Of a stretch of DNA of 64,000 nt, positions 62,630 to 64,000 are shown one piece after another. The stretch is taken from NCBI GenBank assembly GCA_017562135.1, contig QEYB01000338.1, positions 248,001 to 312,000 on the forward strand, read 5' to 3'. The translations under genes and the position numbers were made by a program. How positions within the stretch are numbered: the first letter of the stretch is position 1; every line of letters begins with the position of its first letter. The notes beneath the pieces were generated by a model that made no database searches, was not told the origin of the DNA, and saw only the letters and a list, made by a program, of their open reading frames with translations. The stretch comes from Dipylidium caninum (taxonomy: Eukaryota > Platyhelminthes > Cestoda > Cyclophyllidea > Dipylidiidae).

Positions 62630-63600
62630 ACTGACGCCGGTCTTAAGAGCGGAGCGATGGTGCACCCATGGCCGCTGATGAAGTTCACCTACGCCACTGT
62701 ATTCTATACGACTTTAAACAAGTTATAAATGCTATAGAAGCGTGTAAAAATTTATTGCAAGTGTTTGGCGTTAGGTGAGAAATTTATACAGGGAATGCAG
62801 ATGACACCTCGAAAAATTTCAAACTGGTGCTTTCGACCAAGTTTTGAGAGACCATTTTTGATTAATGACGAGGTTAGTAAGGCCGTGATGGAGCAAGATT
62901 CTCTTCTGACATAATCAAAGATCACAGAAAGGCTCAATTCAGCTCAGAAAAGGACTTCGAACCGTATTTAGGAGATCGGATTAGTGCCGAAATATTCGAG
63001 GTGGATGCCACATGAATGAATTCAGAAGTATTTGATGATCAGGTCGTCATGTATACTTCTCTGCTTGCTCGGAATAAAATCGAGCTCTTCTCGAAGCGGA
63101 TGATAAATGGGGTTTGCCTACGAGAAAAATCTTAGGGAAAGCCTTCGCATCCCTAAACCAAAGTTAACTCTGAAAAGGGGAATGTTGTGTTTATGGTGGA
63201 ACATCCGGGGTCGGATGCAGTGTAAACTGTTACAACCGAACGAAAAGCTCAGTTCGGGGGACAATTGTCGGCAACTGGATAGTTTGAAGACATGAGTCCA
63301 AGAGAAGAGACCGATGATGTTCACAATGGGAAGGACAATATGCTGCTTTATGATACTGCCGGGCTCCAGGCTGCTTTGATGACTTGTCAAGAAAGTGCAG
63401 GACTAGGCTGAGAAACTCTTTCTCATCCTCCATATTCTCCGGATTTATCACTTGTTTTGCCTTTAAATCTTTTAAGGGCAAAATATTCAAAAAATGAATG
63501 CGTCAAACAAGCACTGGTTCACTTTTAGAATCAAAAGATGAAATGGCAATTATATTTACTTAAGAAAGTTTATTGATGGTATTAAAAAGGACTTTTCTGA
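62630..63600 (+). mobile_element. mariner transposon relic D (decayed)
   Basis: A dead mariner transposase on the plus strand, from an ATG at 62668. Its first residues read MAADEVHLRHCILYDF, followed by INAIEACKNLLQVFG. Further pieces are VMEQDSLLT, KITERLNSAQKRTSNRI, GLVPKYSRWMPHE, LCLLGIK, MLCLWWNIRGRMQCKLLQPN, SHPPYSPDLS and NECVKQALVHF. The GDEKW box is deleted (the sequence runs MINGVCLREKS) and HDNARPH has become YDTAGLQA, so it cannot be active. It belongs with relic A: both share the NEVHL/DEVHL start and matching sequence upstream of the ATG. Confidence 0.84.
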
Positions 63601-64000
63601 AGACTTTCTAAGAGTACGCCGCCATTTCCATATTATTTTTCCCCCCTATTTATACTATTCAGAGAAATCGTCTTCTCTCCTCTTCCGTCTAGTGCCTATA
63701 CCGAAGTGGTGACACTTGGCACCATCGTAGGAGTGGAGACATGCTGAGAGTTGCGGCTCCTCGTTGAACTTCGAGGAAGTATTACAGCAGTGATAATAAA
63801 CTTGTCTCATTTAGCTGGCTTCTTAAGAGTTTGGAGGCGATGTCGAATGCTTAATTGGAGGAGGTGTAGTACCGCCTCAAACGGATAAACAAGCCGGAGA
63901 GACGGAACCATTTTTAATTGCCATTAATTCCGATTTTCAATCCTTGTAGAACCTAAGTGATTGAATAGGTCATTTTAATTTCTAAGCCTCCGGGAACAAG
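63601..64000. other. end of window, no feature seen
   Basis: About 400 bases after mariner relic D without a recognisable feature. Confidence 0.45.

Overview
The window reads as nuclear DNA of an animal. The evidence is one multi-exon cadherin-superfamily gene with GT-AG introns, decayed mariner transposons, microsatellites and long gene-free stretches. The moderate G+C, the mixture of one very short intron with kilobase introns, and the compact seven-repeat protocadherin would suit a parasitic helminth. I lean towards a flatworm such as a tapeworm, but nothing in the window proves the phylum. There is no bacterial-type operon, no CRISPR array, and no rRNA or tRNA gene that I can support.

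Layout. Positions 1-17649 are gene-poor and hold two mariner relics (about 5870-6905, minus strand; about 9905-11010, plus strand). Positions 17650-25401 and 37052-44620 are the two arms of a very large imperfect inverted repeat of about 7.7 kb and 7.6 kb, separated by 11.65 kb. The arms are visibly richer in G+C than their surroundings and carry many simple-sequence arrays. They contain no reading frame I can assign to a known family. The spacer between them holds a third mariner relic (about 29640-30745) and an older, shorter copy of part of the arm sequence (about 35095-35775). The arm sequence is therefore a dispersed repeat family and not a one-off duplication. Positions 44621-47500 are gene-free. 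Positions 47500-58900 hold the one clear gene, on the minus strand: a protocadherin of five coding exons (58647-57166, 55406-54996, 51943-51350, 51279-50635, 47998-47582). All four introns are phase 0, and the predicted protein has 1182 residues: signal peptide, seven extracellular cadherin repeats, one transmembrane helix and a 314-residue cytoplasmic tail. A CpG-rich promoter-like stretch with two CCAAT boxes and a GC-rich palindrome lies just upstream, and an AATAAA signal lies just after the stop. The last 5 kb hold a fourth mariner relic (about 62630-63600, plus strand).

How the parts relate. The protocadherin is the only functional unit I can support; it would act at the cell surface in calcium-dependent adhesion. 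The four mariners form two subfamilies by sequence (5.9 kb with 62.7 kb; 9.9 kb with 29.7 kb), and every copy is broken by stops and frameshifts. The most unusual structure is the inverted repeat: its arms are patchily near-identical and patchily about 10% diverged, which suggests sequence exchange between them. Exon boundaries were set by hand from splice signals and reading frame. Repeat boundaries were set by eye and may be off by a few bases at the clean ends and by tens of bases for the decayed elements.
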